DNA of 64,000 bases from DASPPM01 sp052143835 (GTDB lineage Bacteria > Pseudomonadota > Alphaproteobacteria > JACZXZ01), in contig JBKQRV010000142.1 of the NCBI GenBank assembly GCA_052143835.1, positions 11,504 to 75,503 of the forward strand, written 5' to 3'. Positions 37,301-46,314 of this stretch are shown here, in pieces (positions within the stretch are counted from its first letter, which is position 1; every line of letters starts with the position of its first letter). A program made the translations under genes and the position numbers. The notes under the pieces were generated by a model that was given only the letters and a program-made list of their open reading frames with translations, did not search any database and was not told the DNA's origin.

Positions 37301-38299
37301 TCACGCCGCATGGTGGGTCGGACAGGCATTGACCTCGACGGTCAGGTGCGCGAGCTCGCGCCGGTGCGCGAGCCTGCTCTTGAACTCGGACGCGGGGCGC
37401 GGGCGATCGCTCACGATCGAGACGATGGCCCCGAAATGGCCGGGGCCCAAGCGCCAGAGATGGAGGTCGGCGACGCGGTCCTCGCTCCCCGCCTCGACCG
37501 CGCGGCGTATCTCGGCGGCGAGCTCAGGGCTCGCCTGGGCATCGAGCAAGACCTTCGCGGAGTCGCGCATGAGCCCGTAGGACCAGCGCGCGATCACGAT
37601 GGAGCCGACGATACCCATCATCGGATCCATCCAGACCCAGCCGTAATTGCGCCCGGTCACCAGTGCGATGACCGCAAGGAACGAGGTGAGCCCGTCGGCG
37701 AGCACGTGGAGGTGGGCCGAGCGAATGTTGTAGTCGCGATGCTGGGCGTGATCATGATCCTCGCGATGGCCATGGGAGTGCCCATGCTGGTGAGCAGCGG
37801 TCGCCTCATGCCCGTGGCGGTCGGGGCTGTCTCCGCCCTCCAGGCGCTCATGCAGCAGATAGGCGCTCAGGAGATTGACGCAGAGGCCGACTGAGGCCAC
37901 GAGGATCGCCTCGTCGAAGGAGATGGTGACGGGCGCGAAAAGGCGTGTCACCGATTGATAGGCGATGATCAAAGAGATGACGGCGAGGATCATGGCACTC
38001 GAGAAGCCGGCGAGATCGCCGAATTTGCCGGTGCCGAAGGAGAAGGCAGGGTCGCTCGCGTGCCGGCGCGCGTAATAGTAGGCGAGGGCCGTGATGCCGA
38101 GTGCCCCCACGTGCGTCGCCATGTGCCAGCCGTCGGCGAGGAGCGCCATCGAGCCGTAAAGCGAGCCCGCCACGAGCTCGACCACCATCATGGTCGCGGT
38201 GAGGCCGATCACGGCCCAGGCCTTGCGCTCGTTCTTGCGGTGCGAGCGGCCGAGGAAAACGTGCTCGTGCCGCCACCGGCTGAGATCGATCGTGTGCAT
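37301..38299 (-). CDS. dmeF: Cation diffusion facilitator, DmeF-type Co/Ni exporter
   Basis: The 332-residue protein has the DmeF start HEHVFLGRSHRKNERKAW and SMALLADGWHMATHVGAL, the CDF metal site in helix 2. A His-rich cytoplasmic loop follows (about residues 165-195, alternating His with Gly, Asp and Ser), and then SAHLHVLADGLTS, the second metal site. DmeF proteins use the proton gradient to export Co(II) and Ni(II). I chose ATG 38299 because the family's N-terminus begins there. The EF-hand lipoprotein gene is immediately downstream. Confidence 0.88.
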   Translation of the reverse strand: MHTIDLSRWRHEHVFLGRSHRKNERKAWAVIGLTATMMVVELVAGSLYGSMALLADGWHMATHVGALGITALAYYYARRHASDPAFSFGTGKFGDLAGFSSAMILAVISLIIAYQSVTRLFAPVTISFDEAILVASVGLCVNLLSAYLLHERLEGGDSPDRHGHEATAAHQHGHSHGHREDHDHAQHRDYNIRSAHLHVLADGLTSFLAVIALVTGRNYGWVWMDPMMGIVGSIVIARWSYGLMRDSAKVLLDAQASPELAAEIRRAVEAGSEDRVADLHLWRLGPGHFGAIVSIVSDRPRPASEFKSRLAHRRELAHLTVEVNACPTHHAA

Positions 38300-38473
38300 A
38301 GTGCGCGTCCTTTTGCCCGCAACCCGGCAGTATAGCGCGCCGGGGCCGGGGCCGGAACCCGTCAAGGCGGCACCCGTCAAGCCGATGGCCGCACTCGTCG
38401 AGGCTGTCGCTTGATCGGCCCTGAGGCTCTGGCTACTGTGCCGGGAGAGGAAACGACCCGGTAAAGGTCCCCC

Positions 38474-39475
38474 ATGCAAATCCGAGACGGCTTCGTCGGG
38501 AGCATCGGCAACACCCCGCTCATCAAGCTGCACCACGCGTCCGAGTTGACCGGCTGCACCATCCTCGGCAAGGCCGAGTTCCTCAATCCGGGCGGCTCGG
38601 TCAAGGACCGCGCGGCCCTGGCCATCATCAAGGACGCCGAGGCGCGCGGCACCTTGCGCCCGGGAGGCGTCATCGTCGAGGGTACCGCGGGCAATACCGG
38701 CATCGGCCTGGCGCTCGTCGGCAACGCGCGCGGCTACCGCACCGTGATCGTCATGCCGGAGACGCAGAGCCAGGAGAAGAAGGACATGCTACGGCTCTGC
38801 GGTGCCGAGCTTCACTTGGTACCCGCCGTCCCCTACAAGGATCCCGGCAATTACGTGCACGTTTCCGAGCGTATGGCGAACGAGCTCGCCAAGCGCGAGC
38901 CGCAGGGCGCCATTTGGGCCAATCAGTTCGACAATATCGCCAACCGGCGCGGCCATTACGAGACGACCGGGCCAGAGATCTGGGAGCAGACCGAGGGCAA
39001 GGTGGACGGCTTCATCTGCTCGGCCGGCACCGGCGGCACGCTCGCAGGCGTCGCGAATTTCCTCAAGGAGCGCAAGGCGAAGGTCATGATCGGGCTCGCC
39101 GACCCGTTGGGCTCGACCAACTACAATTGGTTCAGGTTCGGCACCATCAAGGTGGAGGGCAGCTCGATCACGGAGGGCATCGGCCAGGGCCGCATCACCA
39201 AGAACATCGAGGGCGCGCCGATCGACTTTCCCTGCCAGGTTCCCGACGAGGAGGCCCTTCCCCTCATCTTCGCGCTGCTCAAGGACGAGGGGCTGTGCGT
39301 GGGCGGCTCCACCGGCATCAATGTCGCGGGCGCCATCAGGCTCGCCCGCGAGCTCGGCCCGGGCCATACCGTCGTGACCATCCTTTGCGACTACGGCACG
39401 CGCTACCAAAGCAAGCTGTTCAATCCCGAGTTCCTGCGCTCGAAGAAATTGCCGGTGCCGAGCTGGCTCGCCTGA
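38474..39475 (+). CDS. cysK: Cysteine synthase A (O-acetylserine sulfhydrylase)
   Basis: The 333-residue PLP enzyme has IGNTPLIKLH and the Schiff-base Lys44 in NPGGSVKDRAAL. GTAGNTGIGLALVG (substrate loop) and SAGTGGTLAGVANFLKE (phosphate cup) follow. It forms cysteine from O-acetylserine and sulfide. A close relative such as cystathionine beta-synthase is less likely because no regulatory domain follows. The sulfurtransferase gene lies 38 bases downstream, suggesting a sulfur-metabolism operon. Confidence 0.92.
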   Translation: MQIRDGFVGSIGNTPLIKLHHASELTGCTILGKAEFLNPGGSVKDRAALAIIKDAEARGTLRPGGVIVEGTAGNTGIGLALVGNARGYRTVIVMPETQSQEKKDMLRLCGAELHLVPAVPYKDPGNYVHVSERMANELAKREPQGAIWANQFDNIANRRGHYETTGPEIWEQTEGKVDGFICSAGTGGTLAGVANFLKERKAKVMIGLADPLGSTNYNWFRFGTIKVEGSSITEGIGQGRITKNIEGAPIDFPCQVPDEEALPLIFALLKDEGLCVGGSTGINVAGAIRLARELGPGHTVVTILCDYGTRYQSKLFNPEFLRSKKLPVPSWLA

Positions 39476-39513
39476 CCCGGCCCGGGGAAATAAGACAATC
39501 GCGAGGAAACGCC

Positions 39514-40389
39514 ATGGAGTACGTCAACAAGGAGGCGCTCGTCACGACCGAGTGGCTCACCCGCCATCTCTCCGCACCCGACGTGCGGGTGGTCGACGCC
39601 TCGTGGTATTTGCCCACGCTCAAGCGCGATGCCAAGGCGGAGTACGCCAAGCAGCACATCCCGGGTGCGGTCTTCTTCGACATCGACGACATCGCCGATA
39701 CCTCGAGCCCGCTGCCCCACATGCTGCCGAGCGCCGAGAAATTCGCCGCGCGCGTGCGCAAGATGGGGCTCGGCGACGGCATCCGCATCATCGTCTACGA
39801 CGGCGGGGTGATGGCGAGTGCAGCGCGCGTGTGGTGGACGTTCCGCGTCTTCGGGCACGACGACGTGGCGGTCCTCGACGGCGGCTTGAGGAAATGGCTC
39901 AAGGAGGGCCGCCCCCTCGAGAGCGACAAACCGATGCCGCGCGAGCGGCATTTCACCGCGCGCTTCAACCACGCCCTCGTGCGCGACCTCGAGGAGATCA
40001 AACGCAACATCGCGAACGCGCGCGAGCAGGTGCTCGACGCCCGCTCGCGCGGCCGCTTTGCCGGCACCGAGCCCGAGCCGCGCGCGGGCCTGCGCGGCGG
40101 CCATATCCCGCGCAGCCTCAACCTGCCCTATGACCTCATCATCGATGCCGCGTCGGGCACCATGCGGCCTGCCGACGAGCTCGCGCGACTCTTCAAGGAG
40201 AGCGGCGTCGACATGCGGCGACCGGTCGTCACCAGCTGCGGCTCCGGCGTCACGGCGTCGCTCTTGGCGCTCGGCCTCTTCCTCCTCGGCCACGAGGACG
40301 TGGCGGTCTACGACGGCTCGTGGAGCGAATGGGGTGCGCGCAGCGACACGCCGGTCGAGGCGGGTGCTGCGGCGGGTGCGGCGAGCTGA
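39514..40389 (+). CDS. sseA: 3-mercaptopyruvate/thiosulfate sulfurtransferase
   Basis: The 291-residue protein has two rhodanese domains. The first has VRVVDASWYLP and HIPGAVFFDIDDIAD, and the second carries the active Cys242 in VTSCGSGVTASLL, the CGSGVTA loop typical of mercaptopyruvate sulfurtransferases. It transfers sulfane sulfur to acceptors. GAGGAAACGCC precedes the ATG at 39514. It lies between cysK and a GNAT gene on the same strand, all tightly spaced. Confidence 0.9.
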   Translation: MEYVNKEALVTTEWLTRHLSAPDVRVVDASWYLPTLKRDAKAEYAKQHIPGAVFFDIDDIADTSSPLPHMLPSAEKFAARVRKMGLGDGIRIIVYDGGVMASAARVWWTFRVFGHDDVAVLDGGLRKWLKEGRPLESDKPMPRERHFTARFNHALVRDLEEIKRNIANAREQVLDARSRGRFAGTEPEPRAGLRGGHIPRSLNLPYDLIIDAASGTMRPADELARLFKESGVDMRRPVVTSCGSGVTASLLALGLFLLGHEDVAVYDGSWSEWGARSDTPVEAGAAAGAAS

Positions 40390-40395
40390 GCCGCG

Positions 40396-40824
40396 GTGTT
40401 GCGCATCCGCCCATACCGCGCGGGCGACCTCGAGGCAATCGCCGCGCTCTGGCGCGCGTGCGGTCTCGTCGTCCCCTATAACGACCCGGAGCAAGACATC
40501 GCCTTCTGCCGCGAGAGCGCCCACGGCGAGGTCTTCGTCGGCGAGGACGAGCAAGGGCGCGTGATCGCAAGTGCCATGGCCGGCCACGACGGCCATCGCG
40601 GCTGGCTTTACTACGTGGCCGTAACACCCCGGCTGCGCAAGGGCGGGCTCGGCCGCCTGATCGTGCGTCACGCCGAGGAGTGGCTCAAGGGGCTCGGCGT
40701 GCGCAAGGTGCAGCTCCTCGTGCGCCCGGGCAACCTGGCCGCCACGAGCTTCTATGAGCGGCTCGGCTACGAGCGCTCGCCCGTCGCCGTCTTGCAGCGC
40801 TGGCTCACCCCGCCCGAGGCCTGA
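40396..40824 (+). CDS. GNAT family N-acetyltransferase, YpeA-like
   Basis: The 142-residue GNAT has LRIRPYRAGDLEAIAALW at the start and the acetyl-CoA binding segment YVAVTPRLRKGGLGRLIVRH. The strand NLAATSFYERLGYE follows, all matching the YpeA group. The acetyl acceptor is unknown. GTG at 40396 is six bases after the sseA stop, so co-expression is likely. Confidence 0.82.
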   Translation: MLRIRPYRAGDLEAIAALWRACGLVVPYNDPEQDIAFCRESAHGEVFVGEDEQGRVIASAMAGHDGHRGWLYYVAVTPRLRKGGLGRLIVRHAEEWLKGLGVRKVQLLVRPGNLAATSFYERLGYERSPVAVLQRWLTPPEA

Positions 40825-40834
40825 GCGAGCGCCT

Positions 40835-41404
40835 ATGCCCGCCATCCCGCCACCCCGATCCGACGGCAAGCTCGAGCTCACCGTCACCTATCTCGAGATG
40901 CGCGCAGCGCCTACGCGCCCGCCGCACCCGGCACCCAAGCGCAAGCTCGCCCTTTTGCGCGCCGAGGCGATGCCGGTTCATTTCTATCGTTATCTTTACA
41001 ACACGGTCGGCGAGCCGTGGCTCTGGTACGAGCGGCGCCTGATGGACGATGCGGCCCTCGCGGCCGTGATCCACGATGCGCGCGTCGAGATCTACGTGCT
41101 CTACGCGGGCGGCGTTCCCGCCGGCTACGCCGAGCTCGACCGGCGCACGGACGACGAGATCGAGCTCGCGTATCTCGGCCTCGTGCCCGATTTCATCGGC
41201 ACGGACCTCGGCGGCTATCTCCTCGACTGGACGATCGACACGGCGTGGCGCTACCGCCCGCGCCGGCTCTGGGTCCACACCTGCAACCTCGACCATCCGC
41301 GCGCGCTGCAGACCTACCAGAAGGCGGGTCTCGTCGCCTACCGGCAGGAGACGAGGACGATCGACGATCCGCGGGCGACGGGCGTGATCCCCTACAAGGG
41401 CTGA
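40835..41404 (+). CDS. GNAT family N-acetyltransferase
   Basis: The 189-residue product has a GNAT core: AGGVPAGYAELDRR, then IELAYLGLVPDFIGTDLGGYLLDW (motif A, with a less basic pyrophosphate loop than usual), and NLDHPRALQTYQKAGLVAYR. The substrate is unknown. It starts 10 bases after the preceding GNAT gene, so two acetyltransferases are in tandem. The longer frame from 40754 overlaps the upstream gene and is rejected. Confidence 0.82.
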   Translation: MPAIPPPRSDGKLELTVTYLEMRAAPTRPPHPAPKRKLALLRAEAMPVHFYRYLYNTVGEPWLWYERRLMDDAALAAVIHDARVEIYVLYAGGVPAGYAELDRRTDDEIELAYLGLVPDFIGTDLGGYLLDWTIDTAWRYRPRRLWVHTCNLDHPRALQTYQKAGLVAYRQETRTIDDPRATGVIPYKG

Positions 41405-41473
41405 GGACCGCTCTGCAGGCGGCGACGCGCGACCCACGTGCGGGCGTGTGGTGCAGCTTGAGTTAACGGCGTC

Positions 41474-41974
41474 TCATAATTGGACAAGTCGCTTTTCGAG
41501 AAAGATGCTGGTTACGATGGTGTGCGGCGGCATGGACGAATAGGGTTCGAACACTTTGCACGGCTGGAACCCGCAGCGTCGATAAAAGCGAAGGGCCGCG
41601 AGCTGGCGCGTTCCGGTCTCCAGCCGCAACACGGTCAGGCCGGCATCCGATGCCTCCGCCGCCAGTCTCGCGATGATGGCATCGGCCACGCCTTGCCCGC
41701 GCGCTTCGCTGCGCACGTACATGCGCTTTATCTCGGCGAAATCGGAAAACAAGGCCACCCCGCCGCAGCCTACGGGTGATCCTCTCATACGGGCCACGAA
41801 AAATCTGACATGCGGCTGAAAGATCGCAGCCAATGCAAGCCCGTGTCGCTGCTCGGCAGCGTAATTCTCTGAAAGCTCTTGATCGAGCTCGCCGATCAAT
41901 GCACGAACCTCGTCGGTCGCGGCGAGAGCACGCTCGATCTCGACGGGAATCCGCGCCCGGCTCGTCTCATCCAT
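41474..41974 (-). CDS. GNAT family N-acetyltransferase
   Basis: The 166-residue GNAT has VGCGGVALFSDFAEIKRMYVRSEARGQGVADAIIARLA, whose RGQGV loop binds acetyl-CoA. ETGTRQLAALRFYRRCGF follows. It is convergent with the tandem GNAT pair. Its first codons overlap the end of a transposase relic in another frame. The substrate is unknown. Confidence 0.85.
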   Translation of the reverse strand: MDETSRARIPVEIERALAATDEVRALIGELDQELSENYAAEQRHGLALAAIFQPHVRFFVARMRGSPVGCGGVALFSDFAEIKRMYVRSEARGQGVADAIIARLAAEASDAGLTVLRLETGTRQLAALRFYRRCGFQPCKVFEPYSSMPPHTIVTSIFLEKRLVQL

Positions 41975-42089
41975 CGTCCCGCCCCCAATCCTCCAACAGC
42001 TTCACCATATCAGAAATTTCCCAAAGCTCGGTAGCGGCACCCGCCGCCAGCGCCGGCGCGATCTTCAAGGTTTGATGGATATGCAAGAG
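41967..42089 (-). pseudogene. C-terminal relic of a DDE transposase
   Basis: One minus-strand frame reads HIHQTLKIAPALAAG and then ELWEISDMVKLLEDW before a stop at 41967-41969. This HxTL...PAxAAG...xWE(I/V)xD(I/M)V pattern is the well-known tail of an IS1-like DDE transposase group. No start, catalytic residues or inverted repeats remain. The relic ends within the first codons of the GNAT gene. Identification rests on pattern memory. Confidence 0.55.
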
Positions 42090-42196
42090 CAATGCCTTGC
42101 CAGAAGCACGCAACTCTGCACAGAATTGCACACGGAGAGGCGACCAAACGGGACGTCTCGGTCAACCACAGCCGGTTCAGGCGAGCAAGAGCACAC

Positions 42197-43516
42197 ATGC
42201 AGGATTTGGAAGCCCGGACCATCCGGAAGGCGTCGGCGCGGCTGATTCCCTTCCTGATCGTTTGCTATTTCATCGCCTATCTCGACCGCGTGAACGTCGG
42301 CTTCGCCGCGCTCACGATGAACAAGGCGCTCGGTCTGACCGCGACCATGTTCGGCTTCGGGTCCGGCATCTTCTTCCTCGCCTATTTCCTCTTCGAGGTG
42401 CCCTCGAATCTGTGCCTCGACCGCTTCGGGGCCCGCAAGTGGATCGCGCGCATCATGATCAGCTGGGGCATCCTCTCCGGCCTGACGGCGTTCATCCCCG
42501 GCATCGCCCGCGCGACCGGGCTCAGCGACGGGACCACTTTCTACGTGCTCCGCGCGCTGCTCGGCTTCGCCGAGGCCGGCTTCTTCCCCGGCATCATCTT
42601 TTACCTGACGCTGTGGTTCCCCTCGGTCTACCGCGGCCGCATCATCGGCGCCTTCATGGCCGCGGTCCCGGTCTCCTCGGCCATCGGCGCGCCGATTTCC
42701 GGCATGATCCTCGGCATGGACGGCGTCGGCGGCTTCGCGGGCTGGCAGTGGCTCTTTCTCATCGAGGCCGCACCCGCGATGCTGCTCGCCATCGTCACCT
42801 ATTTCTATCTCACCGACCGGCCGGCCGACGCGCACTGGCTGGCGGCGGACGAGCGCGCCTGGCTGAGCGGCCGCCTCGAGGCCGAACGCCGGCAGCGCGA
42901 GGCGGTGCACGACCTCTCGGTCTGGCAGGCCATGCTCAATCCGCGCGTGTGGGCACTGTCGCTCGTCTATTTCGGCGCGGTGGCCTGCCTCTACGGCGTC
43001 GGCTTCTGGCTGCCGCAGATCATCAAGGCCTTCGGACTCTCGAATGCCATGACCGGCTGGGTCACGGCCATCCCCTACGCCGTCGGCGCCGTGTTCATGG
43101 TCTGGTACGGCCGTCGCTCGGACGCCAAGGCCGAGCGCAAGGGCCATGCTGCCTTAGCCCTCCTGATCGCCGCCGCCGGCATCGCCGGCTCCACGCTGAC
43201 CAGAGACCCGACGCTGACCGTCGTTGCCTTCACCATCGGCGCCTGCGGCGTGTTCGCGATTCTGCCGGTGTTCTGGACCCTGCCGACCGCTGTGCTGTCC
43301 GGCACCGCCGCCGCCGCCGGCATCGCCGTGATCAACTCGCTCGGCAATCTCTCGGGCTTCTTCGGGCCCTATGCCATGGGCTGGATCAAGGACGCGACGG
43401 GAAGCTTCGCCGGCGGGCTATTGCTGATTGCAGCCCTTGCGGTCATGGGTGCTGTCATCGTGCTCGTGCTCGGTCACGACCCCGCCCTCGAAAGGGCACC
43501 GGCTGCGGGGAAATGA
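42197..43516 (+). CDS. MFS transporter, anion:cation symporter (phthalate/tartrate permease) family
   Basis: The 439-residue product has twelve predicted membrane helices. Its sequence is typical of the ACS family: CYFIAYLDRVNVGFAALTM, FGFGSGIFFLAYFLFEVPSNL and LDRFGARKWIARI, plus a motif-A-like segment in the second half. These carriers import organic anions such as tartrate, phthalate or glucarate. The ATG at 42197 begins the conserved N-terminus (MQDLEARTIRKASARLIPF), with only a weak ribosome site. Confidence 0.88.
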   Translation: MQDLEARTIRKASARLIPFLIVCYFIAYLDRVNVGFAALTMNKALGLTATMFGFGSGIFFLAYFLFEVPSNLCLDRFGARKWIARIMISWGILSGLTAFIPGIARATGLSDGTTFYVLRALLGFAEAGFFPGIIFYLTLWFPSVYRGRIIGAFMAAVPVSSAIGAPISGMILGMDGVGGFAGWQWLFLIEAAPAMLLAIVTYFYLTDRPADAHWLAADERAWLSGRLEAERRQREAVHDLSVWQAMLNPRVWALSLVYFGAVACLYGVGFWLPQIIKAFGLSNAMTGWVTAIPYAVGAVFMVWYGRRSDAKAERKGHAALALLIAAAGIAGSTLTRDPTLTVVAFTIGACGVFAILPVFWTLPTAVLSGTAAAAGIAVINSLGNLSGFFGPYAMGWIKDATGSFAGGLLLIAALAVMGAVIVLVLGHDPALERAPAAGK

Positions 43517-43555
43517 CGGACAGTCCCGCGGTATCGGGTGTTCTGCCTCGTCCGT

Positions 43556-44416
43556 CTACACCGGATACTTGGCGAGGTGTGCGAGCAGCAGGCCGTTGAC
43601 CCGGTCCGGAGCCTGGTCGGCGGCAAAATGACCGATGTCCGAGAGGATTTCGAACTGGTAGGGGCCGGATACGAACTCGCCCGTACCCTCCGCCGCCGCG
43701 CGCCCGACGGTGTCGTCGGCGTCCCCCCAGATGTAGAGGACCGGAACGCCGATCACGCCGAGCGGCGCGCGGATGGCACCGCGCGCGCGGTACCACGCAA
43801 GCGCCGCTTCCATCGCCGCTTCGTTGCCGAGCACAGAGAGGTATTGCTCGATCGCGACAGCCGGAACGCCGGACTTGCCCAGCCGCTCACGCAAGCGCCG
43901 CGCACCGTCGGCCAACAGAAGCGGCCCCGCATCGGGCTCGAGAAAGGCCTTATGATGGCGCGAGCGCCGCGCCTGCTCGCCGTCCGGCATCCGCAGCGCG
44001 CGATTGAACGCGTTGGGATGCGGGCGCGACAAGACGGTAAGGGAGGCGACGCGGTCCGGATAACGGTCCGCTATTCCCCACGCGATGCTGGCGCCCCAGT
44101 CATGGCCGACGAGGTGAAAGCGGGATTTGGCGTGACCGCACGCGGCCACCAAGTCGATCGCATCGGCAACCAGCCGGTCGAAGCGGTAGTTGGCGGTGTC
44201 GGCCGCGTCCGGCCGCGCGCCCGGAGAATAGCCGCGCTGGCTCGGCGCCACCGCGCGGTATCCCGCCGCCGCCAAGGCGGGGAGCTGCGCGCGCCACATG
44301 TGGAATGATTCCGCAAAGCCGTGGAGCAGCAACACGAGGGGCCCATTTGCCGACCCATCGACAAAGGCATCAAAGACGAGACCCGGCCCGGTCTCGATTT
44401 TGAGCAGCTCGGCCAT
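43556..44416 (-). CDS. Alpha/beta hydrolase, haloalkane dehalogenase/epoxide hydrolase type
   Basis: The 286-residue protein has the oxyanion motif HGFAESFHMWRAQLP and the nucleophile elbow VGHDWGAS, with Asp rather than Ser. The catalytic His is near SDIGHFAADQ. An Asp nucleophile points to dehalogenase or epoxide hydrolase chemistry rather than esterase chemistry. ATG 44416 is chosen since it opens directly into the conserved fold. It is convergent with the MFS gene. Confidence 0.85.
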   Translation of the reverse strand: MAELLKIETGPGLVFDAFVDGSANGPLVLLLHGFAESFHMWRAQLPALAAAGYRAVAPSQRGYSPGARPDAADTANYRFDRLVADAIDLVAACGHAKSRFHLVGHDWGASIAWGIADRYPDRVASLTVLSRPHPNAFNRALRMPDGEQARRSRHHKAFLEPDAGPLLLADGARRLRERLGKSGVPAVAIEQYLSVLGNEAAMEAALAWYRARGAIRAPLGVIGVPVLYIWGDADDTVGRAAAEGTGEFVSGPYQFEILSDIGHFAADQAPDRVNGLLLAHLAKYPV

Positions 44417-44596
44417 AGCGTGCCCCCCAATCTGCCCGTTGTCCGCGGATCGCAGGAAATCGATGGCGTCGGCAGGCAACCGCCGTCGCGCCAACTCTAG
44501 CAGCGTTTCTCCCGCTGTCTTATGCCCCCTGGCGCACGACGCCCCGCAATGCCACACTGCGCCTCATCTGGGGAGCCCCCTGACAGCAGCCGGTCC

Positions 44597-45766
44597 ATGA
44601 AAAAGGAAACCATCGTCACCACCGCGGGCCGTCGGCCGAAGGAGAACTTCGGCATCGTCAATCCGCCCGTCTATCGCGCCTCGACCGTGCTCTTTTCCTC
44701 GATGGCCGCGCACGACGAGGCGCGCAAGCATCTACTCGAGGGAGTCACTTACGGCCGCATGGGCACGCCGACGACGTGGGCCTTCGAGGAAGCGGTCGCC
44801 GCACTCGAGGGCGGCTTTCGCACGGTCTCCCTCGCGTCCGGCTTGAACGCGCTGACCACCGCCGTGCTCGCGTTCGTCAAGAGCGGCGACCACATCCTGG
44901 TGAGCGACAGCGTCTACGGCCCCTTGCGCAAATTCTGCGACGAGTTTCTCACGCGCTTCGGCGTCGAGACCACCTATTTCGATCCGCTGATCGGCGGCGC
45001 GATCGCAACGCTCATGCGCAAGAGCACGCGCCTCGTTTGCACCGAATCGCCCGGCTCGCTCACCTTCGAGGTGCAGGACATCCCGGCGATCGCGCTTGCG
45101 GCGCACGCCAAGGGCGCCCTCGTCATGACCGACAACACCTGGAGTGCTGGGCTCTATTTCCAGCCCTTCGCCCACGGCGTCGACATCTCCGTGCAGGCGG
45201 CGACCAAATATATCGTGGGACACTCGGATGCCATGCTGGGCGCGATCACGCTCGCGAGCGAGGAGCATTGGCAGTCGGTCAAGACGACCGCGGTCAAGCT
45301 CGGCCTTTGCGCCGGGCCCGATGACTGTTACCTGGGCCAGCGCGGCATCCGCACGCTCGCGGTGCGCCTCGCACGCCACCAGGAGAATGGGCTCAAGCTC
45401 GCGCGCTGGCTCCAGGGCAGGCCCGAGGTCACGCGCGTCGTGCATCCGGCATTGCCGCAGGACCCCGGCTACCGGCTGTGGAAACGGGATTTCACTGGCG
45501 CCTCGGGGCTCTTCGGCGTGATGTTGCGGCCGTTCCGCAAAGAGGCCGTCGATGCTTTGATCGACGCGCTCGAGCTCTTCGGCCTCGGCTACAGCTGGGG
45601 CGGCTACGAGAGCCTGATCGTGCCGGCCAAGCCTGAGGGCGCGCGCAGCGCCGTGCCCTGGCAGGCGTCAGGCCCCTACTTGCGGCTGCACGCCGGCCTC
45701 GAGGATTCCGCCGACCAGATCGCCGATCTCGAGCGCGGCTTCGCGGCCCTGCACAAGGCGGCATAG
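44597..45766 (+). CDS. metC: Cystathionine beta-lyase-type PLP enzyme
   Basis: The 389-residue Cys/Met metabolism PLP enzyme has GVTYGRMGTPTTWAFEEAVAALE, with the conserved Tyr and Arg of the active site. The Schiff-base Lys is in VQAATKYIVGHSD, and TDNTWSAG marks the Asp that touches PLP. It would cleave cystathionine to homocysteine, pyruvate and ammonia. A gamma-lyase role cannot be excluded. I chose ATG 44597 as the family-like start. No SAM-II riboswitch is visible upstream. Confidence 0.88.
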   Translation: MKKETIVTTAGRRPKENFGIVNPPVYRASTVLFSSMAAHDEARKHLLEGVTYGRMGTPTTWAFEEAVAALEGGFRTVSLASGLNALTTAVLAFVKSGDHILVSDSVYGPLRKFCDEFLTRFGVETTYFDPLIGGAIATLMRKSTRLVCTESPGSLTFEVQDIPAIALAAHAKGALVMTDNTWSAGLYFQPFAHGVDISVQAATKYIVGHSDAMLGAITLASEEHWQSVKTTAVKLGLCAGPDDCYLGQRGIRTLAVRLARHQENGLKLARWLQGRPEVTRVVHPALPQDPGYRLWKRDFTGASGLFGVMLRPFRKEAVDALIDALELFGLGYSWGGYESLIVPAKPEGARSAVPWQASGPYLRLHAGLEDSADQIADLERGFAALHKAA

Positions 45767-45770
45767 GGCG

Positions 45771-46202
45771 ATGGGCAGCGTCATGGCCGAGGAGCGCAAG
45801 GTTGCGGGCAGAAAGGCGATCGACGAGGTGCTTGCAGCACTTGCCTTCGATCAAGACGGCCTGATCGGCGCTATCGCCCAGCAGTTCGACACCGGCGAGG
45901 TGCTCATGTTCGCTTGGATGGACCGCGCCGCGGTCGCCGAGACCCTCAGCACCGGCCGGGTGTGCTACTGGTCGCGCTCGCGCCGCGCGCCTTGGCGCAA
46001 GGGCGAGCGCTCGGGCCAGGAGCAGCGCCTCGTCGAGCTGCGCTTCGATTGCGATCAGGACGCGCTTCTATTGCAGGTCGACCAGAAGGGGGTCGCCTGC
46101 CATACCGGCCGGCGGAGCTGCTTCTTCACCGCCTTCCGCGGCGGCAGGCTCGAGACCATCGCCGAAGTCATCGTCGACCCCGAGACGCTCTACGGCGAGT
46201 GA
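45771..46202 (+). CDS. hisI: Phosphoribosyl-AMP cyclohydrolase
   Basis: The 143-residue enzyme has VLMFAWMDRAAVAETLSTG and CYWSRSRRAPWRKGE. The zinc cysteines are in DCDQDALLLQVDQKGVACHTGRRSC. It opens the purine ring of phosphoribosyl-AMP in histidine synthesis. It is a stand-alone HisI here, with no HisE domain. It begins four bases after the metC stop; ATG 45783 is an alternative start. The pairing with metC is unusual. Confidence 0.93.
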   Translation: MGSVMAEERKVAGRKAIDEVLAALAFDQDGLIGAIAQQFDTGEVLMFAWMDRAAVAETLSTGRVCYWSRSRRAPWRKGERSGQEQRLVELRFDCDQDALLLQVDQKGVACHTGRRSCFFTAFRGGRLETIAEVIVDPETLYGE

Positions 46203-46314
46203 GCCTGTTCGCGCTGACGCTGCCCGCCCTTGTCGCAAATCGGCGGAATCGCTACCCTGGCCGGATCATGCCCTGCTCAAGCGCGCCCTCAAGCGAGGGC
46301 GGGAGGAGATTGCG

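Noticed and set aside
44417..44596. SAM-II riboswitch upstream of metC
   Set aside because: I looked for the conserved pseudoknot segments and did not find them.
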